The notes under the pieces are model-generated. The model was not told where the DNA came from, ran no database searches, and saw only the letters and a list, made by a program, of their open reading frames with translations. Below, in pieces: positions 18,754 through 29,247 of a DNA stretch of 64,000 nucleotides. A program made the translations under genes and the position numbers. The stretch's first letter is position 1, and each line of letters begins with the position of its first letter. The stretch comes from Pseudarthrobacter sp. IC2-21 (GTDB taxonomy: Bacteria; Actinomycetota; Actinomycetes; Actinomycetales; Micrococcaceae), in contig NZ_CP139145.1 in the NCBI RefSeq assembly GCF_034048115.1, positions 3,100,001 to 3,164,000 on the forward strand, given 5' to 3'.

Positions 18754-19062
18754 CTACAGCTTGATTTCGATGTTCACGTCGGCCGGCAGGTCGAGACGCA
18801 TAAGCGAGTCAACAGCCTTCGGCGTGGGATCGATGATGTCGATAAGACGCTTGTGCGTGCGCATTTCAAAGTGCTCGCGGCTGTCCTTGTACTTGTGCGG
18901 AGAGCGGATTACGCAGTAGATGTTCTTCTCCGTAGGCAGCGGCACAGGGCCAACTACCGTTGCGCCTGCGCGCGTGACCGTCTCAACGATCTTCCGTGCT
19001 GAAACGTCAATGACCTCGTGGTCATATGACTTCAGCCGGATGCGGATTTTTTGTCCCGCCAT
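18754..19062 (-). CDS. rpsJ: 30S ribosomal protein S10 (NusE)
   Basis: S10 is a 30S head protein and, as NusE, a partner of NusG and NusB in antitermination. The 102-residue product begins [20 protein letters not shown] and carries the loop [19 protein letters not shown]. The frame is open 28 codons further upstream, but the ATG at 19062 gives the family length. It heads the S10 operon. Confidence 0.97.
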   Translation of the reverse strand: MAGQKIRIRLKSYDHEVIDVSARKIVETVTRAGATVVGPVPLPTEKNIYCVIRSPHKYKDSREHFEMRTHKRLIDIIDPTPKAVDSLMRLDLPADVNIEIKL

Positions 19063-19420
19063 GTCGCCTGACTCTCTTTCAGTTAGTGCTGCTCTGAGTA
19101 GGGCTGCTCTGTTCACTATTCGTGTTGCATGTGGCTGCCGAAGCATTTGAAGTCTGAACTACCACCCGCCGCACAAGCTGAATCCGGATGAATCCGGGTT
19201 CCTCAACCTGCCGACGTAACCCGACCCCCGCGGTCGGGCGTGTCGCGTTTAGCACGCATACAAATCCGCAGTTCCATGGGGAGTGGGTTATGTTTGGGCT
19301 TCCACTTGGACCCTGACACCCGGCATTATCCGGATCGGGACACGAAGAAGCGCTTGAACAACTCATCTAGTATGCCGGATATTATCTGCAGAAGCGAATC
19401 TGCGGCCCGCTCCCCCAAGT
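19063..19420 (-). other. S10 operon leader / promoter region
   Basis: About 360 bases upstream of rpsJ carry no gene. A stable hairpin (CCCGACC / GGTCGGG, 5-nt loop) lies at 19220-19238, inside the presumed leader. AT-rich stretches near 19360-19385 (ATAATATCC, CATACTAGAT) are the likeliest promoter area, but no clean -35/-10 pair can be named. Confidence 0.4.
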
Positions 19421-19471
19421 AGGTAGCGCCAACTGTCGTTATGGGGCGTCAAAACGACAGTTAGTGCTACC
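19421..19471. repeat. Palindromic intergenic element, family A copy 2
   Basis: AGGTAGCGCCAACTGTCGTT (19421-19440) pairs with its near complement at 19453-19471. The asymmetric centre matches copy 1 in the opposite orientation with two differences, so the element inserts either way round. It lies between the divergent rpsJ operon and GH1 gene. Confidence 0.85.
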
Positions 19472-19503
19472 CAGTTGAGGTCATTGCCTTCGTCAACTTC
19501 CGA

Positions 19504-20955
19504 ATGGATGATGGGGGGATGACCGTCGAAGATGGCGTTTCCATCCAGGATTTGGCCGGCCGCCTGCCCCGGACCTTCACTCTGGGAGTGGCGGCGGCCG
19601 CGTTCCAGATCGAGGGCGGCCTGGCCGCCGGCGGCCGGGGCCCTTCCGGCTGGGACGCCTTCGTGGAAAAGCCCGGGGCCATCCGTGACGGTCACTCACC
19701 GGCGGTGGCCTGCGACCATTACAACCGCTCGGCTGAAGATGTAACGCTCATGCGGGAACTCGGCGTCGATTCCTACCGCTTTTCCATTTCCTGGCCGCGG
19801 ATCCAGCCGGACGGCCGCGGTGCTTTCAACACGCAGGGCCTTGACTTCTACGACCGCCTGATTGACCGGCTCCTTGAAGCCGGCATCTCCCCCATGGCTA
19901 CGTTGTACCACTGGGATACGCCGCTGCCTTTGGAACAGGGCGGGGGCTGGATGAACCGGGTGACTGCCGAGCGGTTCGCCGAGTACGCAGCGGCGGCCGG
20001 CGAGCGTTTCGGGGACCGGGTGGACCAGTGGGTCACGCTCAACGAACCGGCCTCCGTTGTGCTGAACGGCTATGCCCTGGGTACCCACGCACCCGGGCGC
20101 TATCTTCTCTTCGACGCCTTTCCCGCCGTGCACCACCAACTCCTGGCCCACGGGCTGGCCACTCAGGCGCTCCGGGCCGAAGGTGTCCGGGGCGGGATAG
20201 GCGTGACGAACCTGCACTCCCCCGTCAGGGCCGCCACCGGAAAGATTGCAGACAGGGTTGCCGCCAAGGTGTTCGACCTGATGCTGAACCGGATCTATGC
20301 CGACCCCATCCTCTTGGGCCGCTACCCCTTCTCGCTACGGTTCACGAAGCCATGGGTGCGTTCGCTGCCCAGGATTTCCGACGCCGACCTGCGCACCATC
20401 CAGCAGCCCGTGGACTTCTATGGGGTCAACTACTACCAGCCGGTGAAGGTCGCCGCCGGGCAGGGCACCGGCGATGACCTGACGGTGCCGGCCGAAGCGA
20501 TGACCAGGATTCCCGCGCATCAGGTGCCCTTTGAAGAGTATGAGACAACGGGTTTCGGTTGGCCCGTCGCTCCGGACCATCTGGGAATCCTGCTGCGGGA
20601 ACTGAAGGACCGCTACAAGGAGGCCCTGCCGCCCATTTACATCACGGAAAGCGGTGCGAGCTTCCCTGAGCCGGACCATGTCACCGGCCCCGTGCCGGAC
20701 CAGCCGCGGATCGATTACATCGCCGGACATCTACACCACGCGATGGAGGCAACCGCACCCGGGGGCATCGCTGAAGATGTCGACCTACGCGGCTACTACG
20801 TCTGGACGCTGATGGACAACTTTGAATGGGCGGCCGGGTATTCGCAGCGTTTCGGCCTGGTCCACGTGGATTTTGACACGCAGGAGCGGACCCCGAAGGA
20901 GTCCTTCTATTGGTACAAGGCACTCAGCCTGGCCCGGAAACCGCTGGCCAGCTGA
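19504..20955 (+). CDS. Beta-glucosidase, glycoside hydrolase family 1
   Basis: This cytosolic enzyme would cleave beta-linked glucosides or galactosides. The GH1 acid/base Glu181 is in TLNEPAS and the nucleophile Glu382 in YITESGA. The N-terminal signature FTLGVAAAAFQIEGG and DNFEWAAGYSQRFGLV near the end complete a full-length protein (483 residues). The start is either the ATG at 19504 or the ATG at 19519, which has a G-rich tract just before it. No transporter or regulator gene is next to it, so its sugar is unknown. Confidence 0.93.
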   Translation: MDDGGMTVEDGVSIQDLAGRLPRTFTLGVAAAAFQIEGGLAAGGRGPSGWDAFVEKPGAIRDGHSPAVACDHYNRSAEDVTLMRELGVDSYRFSISWPRIQPDGRGAFNTQGLDFYDRLIDRLLEAGISPMATLYHWDTPLPLEQGGGWMNRVTAERFAEYAAAAGERFGDRVDQWVTLNEPASVVLNGYALGTHAPGRYLLFDAFPAVHHQLLAHGLATQALRAEGVRGGIGVTNLHSPVRAATGKIADRVAAKVFDLMLNRIYADPILLGRYPFSLRFTKPWVRSLPRISDADLRTIQQPVDFYGVNYYQPVKVAAGQGTGDDLTVPAEAMTRIPAHQVPFEEYETTGFGWPVAPDHLGILLRELKDRYKEALPPIYITESGASFPEPDHVTGPVPDQPRIDYIAGHLHHAMEATAPGGIAEDVDLRGYYVWTLMDNFEWAAGYSQRFGLVHVDFDTQERTPKESFYWYKALSLARKPLAS

Positions 20956-20962
20956 GGCCCGC

Positions 20963-21088
20963 CTACTGGTTCTTGTTGGCGCGGTTGATGCGCTTGGCGC
21001 GGTCGATCTCGTTGCGGAAATGCTTTTTGGCCCAGAACACTCCCGCAACAACGGCGGCCGCGATGATCAGAAAAATCAGCCATCCCAT
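20963..21088 (-). CDS. Small single-pass membrane protein (41 residues)
   Basis: A minus-strand frame encodes MGWLIFLIIAAAVVAGVFW, then a basic tail ending INRANKNQ. It has one membrane helix (residues 3-19) and a charged cytoplasmic tail with K21, K22, R25, R30, K32, R33 and R36. An AGGAG site precedes the ATG by a suitable distance. It starts 31 bases after the stop of the giant membrane protein gene and is likely its downstream partner. The function is unknown. Confidence 0.75.
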   Translation of the reverse strand: MGWLIFLIIAAAVVAGVFWAKKHFRNEIDRAKRINRANKNQ

Positions 21089-21118
21089 GATGAACTCCTC
21101 TCGCTGCTAGCAACAGTA

Positions 21119-24100
21119 TCAGTGCCGGCCGGAGGGTTCCTTGTGGTCCCGGGAGCGGGTGGTATCCGCGGGATCCGGCCGCGCTTCCGGTCCGGCATCG
21201 GTTGCTCCGGCTGCCGTGCCGCGGTTCAGGCGCCAGACGGCAAAGGCGATAAGTCCCACGGCAATCACTGCCAGCAGCAGGAACGTGTAATGCCTCATCG
21301 CCCAGAGGATGCACGCCGCCACCCCGGCCGCACCCCACCAGACAAACAGCCGGTCACCGGCCATGAGCCCGGCCACCAGCAGCAGCGCCAGCATGACCAG
21401 CACCCACAACTGTTGCGCACCCGTTCCCCCGAACACGACGGCCAAGGCACCCGCTGACAACAACGCGGCGGCGGCACCCACCACAAACCGCCCGGCCCGC
21501 CTATGTCCGCAGACGTACCGGAATCCGCCGAGGACGGCGCCCAGGACCACATACCATTGAGCCGCCCAGAACGGATCCGGCATGCCGGCAGGCCACCGAC
21601 CGCTGAGCGTGGCCGGCGTATCAGGCGCGTCCGGCATATCGAGCGCAAAGAGGGCGGCACGCTGGACCGCCGCAGTCAGCACCAAAGCGCCCAGCTCCAG
21701 GGAGATCCGCCGCGCCTTGGCGGGTGCCTCCCGGTAAGCAATGACGACGGCGGCAGCCAGGACCGCTGCGGCCGTCCAGGAAGTGGCGTCGTGCCTTATT
21801 CCGGCCACGGCCGCCAGAACCAGGCCAAGGAAGGCGCCGCCGGCAAGCGACCAGCGCCGCACCGGGTCACCTTGCCATGGCCCGGCGTCGGAGGAGACCG
21901 CACCTGTTGGGTAAGCGTCCAGTGCATTGGCGCGAATCAGCCGCCCCGCATAGAGCGCGGCTGAAGCCGCGCCCGCACCCGCCAACCAGGGCAGGAACTC
22001 AGCCCACGTACCGCCGGAGTGCGGGAGGATCTCCCCCGCCAGCGCAATGGCGCCCCACTGGGTGGCCAGTGCTGCCGGCGCGTACAGCAACGCCTGGTTT
22101 GCGAGGTGCGACGCCGCAAACAACACCACGGCAAGAACCAGAACCGCAGCAGCTGTCACCCAGGCCGCCGCCAACGGGGACACGAGCAGGCCGGCGCCTG
22201 CGAAGGCCCCCGCCGAAACCAGCCACAACCAATGCTCAATATCCCCGGGGTCCACCTTCCGCCCGCGCTCCAGAACTCCGGCCACGACCGCCAGCAAGGC
22301 CACAGAGAGCAGCACCATTGCGGTCGCGGCGTGGCTCAGCACGGCTGAGATCAGGAAGGTCCCCCCAAACGTGATCAGCGGCCCCAGGGCGAGCACGCCG
22401 AACAGTGCCGCGTACACGGCGAAGTAAAGGGAACCCCGGGCCGCGAACAGTCTGCGGGCCACGGCTGCGGAGACAAAAAGCAGGAGCAGCTCAAGCAGCA
22501 CCACCCAGCGGCCGCCGTCGTCATCCACCGCCCGCAGCGCGGCGGTCCGTTGACCCGCCACGTACACGAGCGGCAGGATCGCCTGCCCTGCCAGCGTGAT
22601 CCAGACCGCGGCCTGCTGGAAGGGAACTTCAGCCAGCCGCTTGCGCATCACCCACCGGATACCATGCTGGGCGGCAAGTACGAGGGCAAAGGTCACCGAC
22701 ACCGCAGTGACGGAGGCCCCGATGTCGTAGCTCAGCACCAAGGCCAAGCCGGCGGTCAGCACCCGGGCTGCAACGAAATACCAGCCCTTCCAGGCACGCC
22801 GCGGCTCAGCCACCACCATCAGGGCGGCATACACCGCGAAAATGCCCAGGACCAGTTCGACCGTCAGGAGGCTTTCGCCGCTGAAAGCCAGCAGGGAGCC
22901 GAGGGTGAAGGGCGCCAGCCAGACCGCCGCCGCCTCACCGCGCAGGACGTATCCCGACCCGGCGGCGCCCAGGCCCGCGAGCACTGCAGCGGCCGCCGGC
23001 TGCCATTCTGCCGTCCCGGCCTGAGCCAGGGTGGCTGCGGCCACCAGCTGCAGGAGGATCACTCCGGCAGCATCTGCGGCAATCCCGCGGGGAGCACGAC
23101 GTCGGCCTGCCGCCACCAGCGGCAGGCACAGCTGCAGTGCCAGGACCGTCACGAGGACCATGGCCGGGACCACCACCTCGCCGGCGATGACCACGGGGCC
23201 GGCGTCCCGTTGGAGCTGGTGAAAGGCCGTCAGGGCCAGGACCGTTCCCGCCGCCCGGGCGAGCCACCAGTAAACCCAGCGGTGCTGACGCAGCGGCAGG
23301 CGCACCGCTGTCACCGCCAGATATGCCACCAGCAACAGCAGCGTTACGTTTCCGGCAGTCTGCGAAACGGACTGGAAGGCAACAGCAACAGCTCCCGCGG
23401 ACGAGGCAAGCGGCAGAGCCTCCCATATGGTCGCGTGCCAGTCCTTCTCCATTGCAGGCCGGGGAAGCATCATGGCCCCGACGCCGCACGCCGCCAGCAG
23501 TTGGACCCCCACGGCGACGGCCGTCAGGGGGTGGCCCGGTGACGCTTCCAGCAACGGCAAGCCGGTCAGGACCAGTGCTCCGGCGGCACCGAATGCCCCG
23601 AGGCTCGCCTGCGGGGCAAAGGCTGCCACCCCGGAACGTTGCAGGAGGGCGGTGAAGACTTGCTGGCACACCAGTGCTACTAAGAGGGCGAACGCCGAGG
23701 CTTCATCCCGCCCCGGTACCTGCCCCATCACGGCCGCCACCGTCACGGGTACAGCCAGGGTGAGGGCCGCCCGGGCGCCGAGAACATGACGTCCGCGGGT
23801 CATCCCCGCCGAGAAGGCTGCGCGGGCTGCCCAGTAACCCGAGCCGAGAAAAAGCATCACGGTCAGCGGCCACATGCCCATGGAGCCGCTCGCCAGCCCC
23901 GCCAGGCCAAGGGCAGCTACGGGCGCCCACTCGGTGCGGCCGTGCCATCTGGCTGCCAGCACCATACCCGCCAGCAGTGAGCAGGCCACCGGAATCCACA
24001 GCGGTACTGCCAGCTCCCTGGCCGCGAGATTTTCGTGCACAAATCCCTGGACAAAGCCGGCGACCTCGCGGGCCACCCCGAAGGCCGCCGTGGCCACCAG

Positions 24101-25459
24101 TTGAAGCCCAAACGTGATGATGGCATCGGTCCGCCAGCGTGCGGCCGCCCCGTTTCCGGAGACGGGACCTATCGCAGGACCCTGGGAAGCCGGCTGAGTT
24201 GCGGCGCTGTGGCCGTCACTTTTCACGGCGGCAAATACCGCTGCCCGCCGGGCGGACAGGTATGCAACGCCAAATACCTGGACGGCAAGCAGGATGCTGG
24301 CTGTCAGCAAGGCGTCACTCCCCCGGCCGGTCAAAGCCCAGAGGCCGACGGCGGCCGCAACAGTCAGGGCAGCCCGTGCCGCATAGAAGTTACGCAGGCG
24401 CCACGGCCCCGGGAGCACGGACATCAAGGCAAAGTAGACCCCGCAGAGCGACAGGATCAACGCGTACTCCGCCTTCTCCAAGTACAAAGGGACGCACGTG
24501 GCAGCCGCGGCCACGGCCGGAACCACGTAGGGGTGCAGGATCATGAGCGGCCTGACATACACAGGCGGCAGCCACCGGGGCCGAGCCAGGGTCAGTGCCG
24601 TGAGAGCTGCAGCAACACCTATCAGCGATGCGAAGTACCAGACCAGGGCGCCGCCCAGGACGGAGACGCCGGAGAAAGCAGTGGAGGCGACGAAGGTCAG
24701 CGAGAGGTACACCAGCACCCGGCTCTCAAGCCTGACGGCCGCCGCCACGTAGGCGACGGTGCCCACCAGCGACGTCAAGAGCCAGGCAGCTGGACCGTTC
24801 GGCAGGGCAAAGTTGTACAGCGCCAGACCGGCCACCGGAACCAGGGCAAGGCCGGTGCCGGTAAACGCCACGGCGGCCGGCCTAAGCCGCGGCACCCTTG
24901 CATGGAGTACAAAGCCCGCGCCATAGAACAGCGCCGTAACACTGACGACGCCGGCAAACCGCATGGTGGGCGGGAGGCTGGTGCCAATGAATAATGCCGC
25001 GGCGGCCACGAGGAGGAGGCTGGCAACGTACAGGGTGATGTTGATGTTTTGGCGGTCACGCTTTTCACGCCGCGCCTGGCGTTCGGCAGGGGTCTCCGGG
25101 TAGTCCCGGAAGGACGCGGCCGGAGATCGTGGTGGCACCGGTGGTGAGCCCGGGGCCAAAGAAGGGGCCAGGGAAGGGGCCGGGGACGGCGTCACCGGCG
25201 CCGGCCGCGAAGGCAACGCAGCGGCGGATGGCGGCACCCATGGAACGGGGACAGCCCCGAGCGGATCCCGGCCGGCAGACGGCACTCCCCCGCCCGCCGT
25301 CGTCGTACTTCCTGTTGACGGCCTCGCGTCCGGAACCGGCCGCGGAGCCACACGGGCATCAGGTTCCTGTCCCCCAGCGGCCTGCACCTTGGCCATGGCG
25401 TCAAGCCACCCTTGCAGATGCCCTGCCCGGTAGCCCGCCTCATACAACCCGTCCGACAC
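21119..25459 (-). CDS. Giant polytopic membrane protein (1446 residues)
   Basis: After a soluble, Pro-rich N terminus (about residues 30-130) and a charged stretch (ERQARREKRDRQN) the rest of the protein is a near-continuous run of hydrophobic segments, roughly 35 or more. No catalytic motif or named domain was recognised; the style resembles large actinobacterial membrane proteins annotated as SCO7613 C-terminal-domain proteins, which is a tentative parallel. The GTG at 25459 is chosen because GGAGG lies 7 bases upstream; the frame is open eight codons further. A perfect inverted repeat lies 29 bases upstream, and a small membrane-protein gene follows. Confidence 0.8.
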   Translation of the reverse strand: MSDGLYEAGYRAGHLQGWLDAMAKVQAAGGQEPDARVAPRPVPDARPSTGSTTTAGGGVPSAGRDPLGAVPVPWVPPSAAALPSRPAPVTPSPAPSLAPSLAPGSPPVPPRSPAASFRDYPETPAERQARREKRDRQNINITLYVASLLLVAAAALFIGTSLPPTMRFAGVVSVTALFYGAGFVLHARVPRLRPAAVAFTGTGLALVPVAGLALYNFALPNGPAAWLLTSLVGTVAYVAAAVRLESRVLVYLSLTFVASTAFSGVSVLGGALVWYFASLIGVAAALTALTLARPRWLPPVYVRPLMILHPYVVPAVAAAATCVPLYLEKAEYALILSLCGVYFALMSVLPGPWRLRNFYAARAALTVAAAVGLWALTGRGSDALLTASILLAVQVFGVAYLSARRAAVFAAVKSDGHSAATQPASQGPAIGPVSGNGAAARWRTDAIITFGLQLVATAAFGVAREVAGFVQGFVHENLAARELAVPLWIPVACSLLAGMVLAARWHGRTEWAPVAALGLAGLASGSMGMWPLTVMLFLGSGYWAARAAFSAGMTRGRHVLGARAALTLAVPVTVAAVMGQVPGRDEASAFALLVALVCQQVFTALLQRSGVAAFAPQASLGAFGAAGALVLTGLPLLEASPGHPLTAVAVGVQLLAACGVGAMMLPRPAMEKDWHATIWEALPLASSAGAVAVAFQSVSQTAGNVTLLLLVAYLAVTAVRLPLRQHRWVYWWLARAAGTVLALTAFHQLQRDAGPVVIAGEVVVPAMVLVTVLALQLCLPLVAAGRRRAPRGIAADAAGVILLQLVAAATLAQAGTAEWQPAAAAVLAGLGAAGSGYVLRGEAAAVWLAPFTLGSLLAFSGESLLTVELVLGIFAVYAALMVVAEPRRAWKGWYFVAARVLTAGLALVLSYDIGASVTAVSVTFALVLAAQHGIRWVMRKRLAEVPFQQAAVWITLAGQAILPLVYVAGQRTAALRAVDDDGGRWVVLLELLLLFVSAAVARRLFAARGSLYFAVYAALFGVLALGPLITFGGTFLISAVLSHAATAMVLLSVALLAVVAGVLERGRKVDPGDIEHWLWLVSAGAFAGAGLLVSPLAAAWVTAAAVLVLAVVLFAASHLANQALLYAPAALATQWGAIALAGEILPHSGGTWAEFLPWLAGAGAASAALYAGRLIRANALDAYPTGAVSSDAGPWQGDPVRRWSLAGGAFLGLVLAAVAGIRHDATSWTAAAVLAAAVVIAYREAPAKARRISLELGALVLTAAVQRAALFALDMPDAPDTPATLSGRWPAGMPDPFWAAQWYVVLGAVLGGFRYVCGHRRAGRFVVGAAAALLSAGALAVVFGGTGAQQLWVLVMLALLLVAGLMAGDRLFVWWGAAGVAACILWAMRHYTFLLLAVIAVGLIAFAVWRLNRGTAAGATDAGPEARPDPADTTRSRDHKEPSGRH

Positions 25460-25487
25460 AGTAATACCTCCAGCGCAGACCACAGCT

Positions 25488-25512
25488 CATTAATCCAATG
25501 ACTGGATTAATG
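25488..25512. promoter_or_regulatory. Perfect inverted repeat, candidate operator
   Basis: CATTAATCCA (25488-25497) and TGGATTAATG (25503-25512) are perfect 10-bp arms with a 5-bp centre. The AT-rich palindrome stands out from its GC-rich surroundings and lies just upstream of the giant membrane protein's start. The half-site spacing suits a dimeric helix-turn-helix regulator (GntR, TetR or MarR size). The regulator is unknown. Confidence 0.6.
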
Positions 25513-25520
25513 ATAGCAAA

Positions 25521-25559
25521 CAACAGCCCCGCCGCGTAGAGACGCAGCGGGGCTGTTGA
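25521..25559 (-). terminator. Terminator after tuf
   Basis: CAACAGCCCCGC and its perfect complement (25521-25532 with 25548-25559) form a stem about 50 bases after the tuf stop. Only a short T-containing tail follows, so it is a moderate terminator. Confidence 0.7.
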
Positions 25560-25610
25560 TAAGTCTTAGCGGACCGTCCAGCGGGCCGCCAACACTAGAT
25601 CAGCAAGTAA

Positions 25611-26801
25611 TTACTTGATGATCTTGGTAACGCGTCCTGAACCAACGGTGCGGCCGCCTTCGCGGATAGCGAAGCCGAGGCCCTCTTCCATGGCGATGGG
25701 CTGGATGAGCGCAACGGTCATCTCAGTGTTGTCGCCAGGCATAACCATTTCCGTGCCCTCGGGCAGGGTGATAACGCCGGTTACGTCCGTGGTGCGGAAG
25801 TAGAACTGCGGGCGGTAGTTGGAGTAGAACGGGTTGTGACGTCCGCCTTCGTCCTTGGAAAGGATGTAGACGTTGGCCTCGAAGTCGGTGTGCGGGGTGA
25901 TGGAACCCGGCTTGACGACAACCTGGCCACGCTCTACGTCATCACGCTTCAGACCGCGGAGCAGGAGGCCACAGTTCTCGCCGGCCCATGCTTCGTCGAG
26001 CTGCTTGTGGAACATCTCGATACCGGTAACCGTGGTCTTCTGGACCGGGCGGATGCCGACGATCTCGACCTCAGAGTTGATGGCGAGGGTTCCACGCTCG
26101 GCGCGGCCCGTTACAACGGTGCCACGGCCGGTGATCGTGAAGACGTCTTCGATCGGCATCAGGAACGGCTTGTCGCGGTCGCGGATGGGGTCCGGAACAG
26201 AGTTGTCCACGGCCTCCATGAGGTCCTCAACGGACTTGACCCACTCGGGGTCGCCTTCCAGAGCCTTGAGGCCGGAAACGCGAACAACCGGTGCTTCGTC
26301 GCCATCGAAGCCCTGCGAGCTCAGGAGCTCACGAACTTCCATTTCAACGAGGTCCAGCAGTTCCTCATCGTCAACCATGTCCGACTTGTTCAGCGCGACC
26401 AGCAGGTAGGGAACGCCAACCTGGCGGGCGAGCAGAACGTGCTCGCGGGTCTGTGCCATCGGGCCGTCAGTGGCGGCAACCACGAGGATTGCACCGTCCA
26501 TCTGCGCAGCACCGGTGATCATGTTCTTGATGTAGTCAGCGTGACCCGGAGCGTCTACGTGTGCGTAGTGGCGCTTCTCGGTCTGGTACTCAACGTGGGA
26601 GATGTTGATGGTAATGCCGCGCTGACGCTCTTCGGGAGCAGAGTCAATGGACGCGAAGTCACGCTTCTCGTTGAGAGTCGGGTACTTGTCGTACAGCACC
26701 TTGGAAATGGCGGCCGTCAACGTCGTCTTACCGTGGTCAACGTGACCAATGGTGCCGATGTTAACGTGCGGCTTAGTCCGCTCGAACTTTGCCTTTGCCA
26801 C
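25611..26801 (-). CDS. tuf: Elongation factor Tu
   Basis: EF-Tu delivers aminoacyl-tRNA to the ribosome. The 396-residue GTPase has the P-loop GHVDHGKTT, the G3 motif DAPGHADYI and the G4 motif NKSD. The start codon is GTG with an AGGAGG site 5 bases upstream. It follows fusA after a 262-base gap that holds a large inverted repeat. Confidence 0.98.
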   Translation of the reverse strand: MAKAKFERTKPHVNIGTIGHVDHGKTTLTAAISKVLYDKYPTLNEKRDFASIDSAPEERQRGITINISHVEYQTEKRHYAHVDAPGHADYIKNMITGAAQMDGAILVVAATDGPMAQTREHVLLARQVGVPYLLVALNKSDMVDDEELLDLVEMEVRELLSSQGFDGDEAPVVRVSGLKALEGDPEWVKSVEDLMEAVDNSVPDPIRDRDKPFLMPIEDVFTITGRGTVVTGRAERGTLAINSEVEIVGIRPVQKTTVTGIEMFHKQLDEAWAGENCGLLLRGLKRDDVERGQVVVKPGSITPHTDFEANVYILSKDEGGRHNPFYSNYRPQFYFRTTDVTGVITLPEGTEMVMPGDNTEMTVALIQPIAMEEGLGFAIREGGRTVGSGRVTKIIK

Positions 26802-26942
26802 AGGTTCCTCCTAGAACGTTTTCAAATGACTTACCCTTCAACCGCGCTTATCGCGGCAGAAACTCAGGTAAGTCTACTTGGGGGGCTTTGGATTGGTGAA
26901 ATTGCAGATTCAGGAACTAATACTAGTGCCTAGAGCCTGTTC

Positions 26943-27004
26943 GTGCAGATGGCCGCAACCCGGCTGGACCGGACTGCATCCGGCCGTGTTCCGGCCATCT
27001 GCAC
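26943..27004. repeat. Large inverted repeat between fusA and tuf
   Basis: Perfect 13-bp arms (GTGCAGATGGCCG at 26943-26955 and complement at 26992-27004) enclose a 36-base centre that itself can pair (CCGGA / TCCGG). It lies 60 bases after the fusA stop. No T-run follows. It may be an mRNA-processing or stabilising structure, or another extragenic palindrome. Confidence 0.65.
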
Positions 27005-27063
27005 CAGGCGAGCCTCCGTCTAGCGGAAGCACACCCGAGTTTGTCGCTGTGAAAGTCCGAAGA

Positions 27064-29178
27064 CTATTCGCCGCGGGTCTTCTGGATGATCTCGTCGGCA
27101 ACTGCCTTCGGGACCTCGGCGTAGCTGTTGAAGGTCATGGAGTACACAGCGCGGCCCTGGGTCTTCGAACGCAGGTCACCGATGTATCCGAACATGCCGG
27201 ACAGCGGGACGTGCGCACGGATGACCTTGACACCCTGTGCATCTTCCATGGACTGCATCTGGCCACGGCGTGAGTTGATGTCGCCGATAACTTCACCCAT
27301 GTATTCCTCAGGGGTGCGGACTTCGACATCCATCAGCGGTTCAAGCAGGACAGGGTTCGCCTTGCGTGCGGCTTCCTTGAAAGCCATACGGCCGGCGATC
27401 TTGAACGCCATTTCCGAGGAGTCAACATCGTGGTAAGCGCCGTCAATCAGCGTTGCCTTGATGCCAACAACCGGGTAACCGGCCAGGACGCCGTCGTTCA
27501 GCGCATCCTGGATACCCGCATCAACGGACGGGATGTATTCGCGCGGAACGCGGCCACCGGTGACCTTGTTCTCAAACGCGTACAGCTCGCCGTCGGCAGT
27601 GTCCATCGGCTCGATCGCGATCTGGATCTTTGCGAACTGACCCGAACCACCGGTCTGCTTCTTGTGCGTGTAGTCGTGACGCTCTACAGCACGCTTGATG
27701 GTTTCGCGGTAAGCAACCTGCGGCTTGCCGACGTTTGCCTCGACCTTGAATTCGCGGCGCATGCGGTCCACCAGGATGTCCAGGTGAAGCTCGCCCATGC
27801 CGGCGATGATGGTCTGACCGGTGTCTTCGTTGAGGGAGACCTGGAAGGTCGGGTCCTCAGCGGAGAGCTTCTGGATGGCCGTGGAGAGCTTCTCCTGGTC
27901 ACCCTTGGTGTTCGGCTCGATGGCAACCGAGATCACGGGCTCCGGGAAGCTCATGGACTCGAGGACGATCTGGTTGGCGGAATCACACAGGGTGTCACCC
28001 GTGGTGGTGTCCTTCAGACCGATCGCTGCGTAGATGTGGCCGGCGGTAGCGCCCTCGACGGGCATTTCCTTGTTGGCGTGCATCTGGAACAGCTTGCCGA
28101 TGCGCTCCTTCTTGCCCTTGGTGGAGTTGACCACCTGGGCGCCTGCTTCCACGTGACCGGAGTACACGCGGATGAAGGTGAGCTGGCCGAAGAACGGGTG
28201 CGCGGCAATCTTGAACGCCAGAGCCGAGAACGGCTCATCAGCAGACGGCTTGCGGGTCAGTTCCTTCTCTTCGTCCCGGGGATCGTGACCGACCATCGGG
28301 GGGACGTCGAGCGGGTTCGGCAGGTAGTCGATGACAGCATCGAGCATCGGCTGAACGCCACGGTTCTTAAACGCGGAGCCACAGAAGACCGGGTAGAGCT
28401 CAGAGTTGATGGTCATCTTGCGGATGCCGGCCTTGAGCTCGTCGACGGAAATTTCTTCGCCTTCGAGGTACTTCTCCATGAGCTCTTCGGAGGACTCCGC
28501 AACGGCCTCAATGAGGTGTGCGCGGTACTCTTCAGCCTTTTCCTTGAGGTCAGCCGGGATCTCCTGGATCTCGTACTTGGCACCCATGGTGACGTCACCC
28601 TTGGAGTCGCCGGGCCAGACCAGTGCACGCATGTACAGCAGGTCTACGACGCCGATGAAGTCGTTCTCGGCACCGATGGGCAGCTGCATAACCAGCGGCT
28701 TGGCGCCGAGGCGGCTGATGATGGTGTCTACGGTGAAGTAGAAGTCAGCGCCGAGCTTGTCCATCTTGTTGACGAAGCAGATGCGCGGAACGTTGTACTT
28801 GTCAGCCTGGCGCCAAACGGTCTCAGACTGCGGCTCAACGCCTTCCTTGCCATCAAAAACGGCGACAGCACCATCGAGGACGCGCAGTGAGCGCTCAACC
28901 TCAACGGTGAAGTCAACGTGACCCGGGGTGTCAATGATGTTGATCTGGTTGTTTTCCCAGAAGCAGGTCACGGCGGCAGACGTGATGGTGATGCCGCGTT
29001 CCTTTTCCTGTTCCATCCAGTCGGTGGTCGAAGCGCCGTCGTGCGTTTCGCCAATCTTGTGGTTCACACCCGTGTAAAACAGGATGCGCTCGGTGGTGGT
29101 GGTCTTGCCGGCATCAATGTGGGCCATGATGCCGATGTTGCGGACCTTACTAAGGTCGGTAAGCACGTCCTGTGCCAC
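27064..29178 (-). CDS. fusA: Elongation factor G
   Basis: EF-G drives translocation and, with RRF, ribosome recycling. The 704-residue protein has the P-loop [24 protein letters not shown] and NKMD motifs, then domains II-V. The frame is open nine codons upstream, but the GTG at 29178 has a GGGAG site at good distance and gives the family start ([16 protein letters not shown]). It follows rpsG by about 70 bases. Confidence 0.97.
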   Translation of the reverse strand: MAQDVLTDLSKVRNIGIMAHIDAGKTTTTERILFYTGVNHKIGETHDGASTTDWMEQEKERGITITSAAVTCFWENNQINIIDTPGHVDFTVEVERSLRVLDGAVAVFDGKEGVEPQSETVWRQADKYNVPRICFVNKMDKLGADFYFTVDTIISRLGAKPLVMQLPIGAENDFIGVVDLLYMRALVWPGDSKGDVTMGAKYEIQEIPADLKEKAEEYRAHLIEAVAESSEELMEKYLEGEEISVDELKAGIRKMTINSELYPVFCGSAFKNRGVQPMLDAVIDYLPNPLDVPPMVGHDPRDEEKELTRKPSADEPFSALAFKIAAHPFFGQLTFIRVYSGHVEAGAQVVNSTKGKKERIGKLFQMHANKEMPVEGATAGHIYAAIGLKDTTTGDTLCDSANQIVLESMSFPEPVISVAIEPNTKGDQEKLSTAIQKLSAEDPTFQVSLNEDTGQTIIAGMGELHLDILVDRMRREFKVEANVGKPQVAYRETIKRAVERHDYTHKKQTGGSGQFAKIQIAIEPMDTADGELYAFENKVTGGRVPREYIPSVDAGIQDALNDGVLAGYPVVGIKATLIDGAYHDVDSSEMAFKIAGRMAFKEAARKANPVLLEPLMDVEVRTPEEYMGEVIGDINSRRGQMQSMEDAQGVKVIRAHVPLSGMFGYIGDLRSKTQGRAVYSMTFNSYAEVPKAVADEIIQKTRGE

Positions 29179-29247
29179 GGTGTCTCCCTTTCGGATGGAC
29201 TGCACGTTCGCCGCCGGCTCAGCTGAGCCGGCGGCGTCCGGGAAGTA

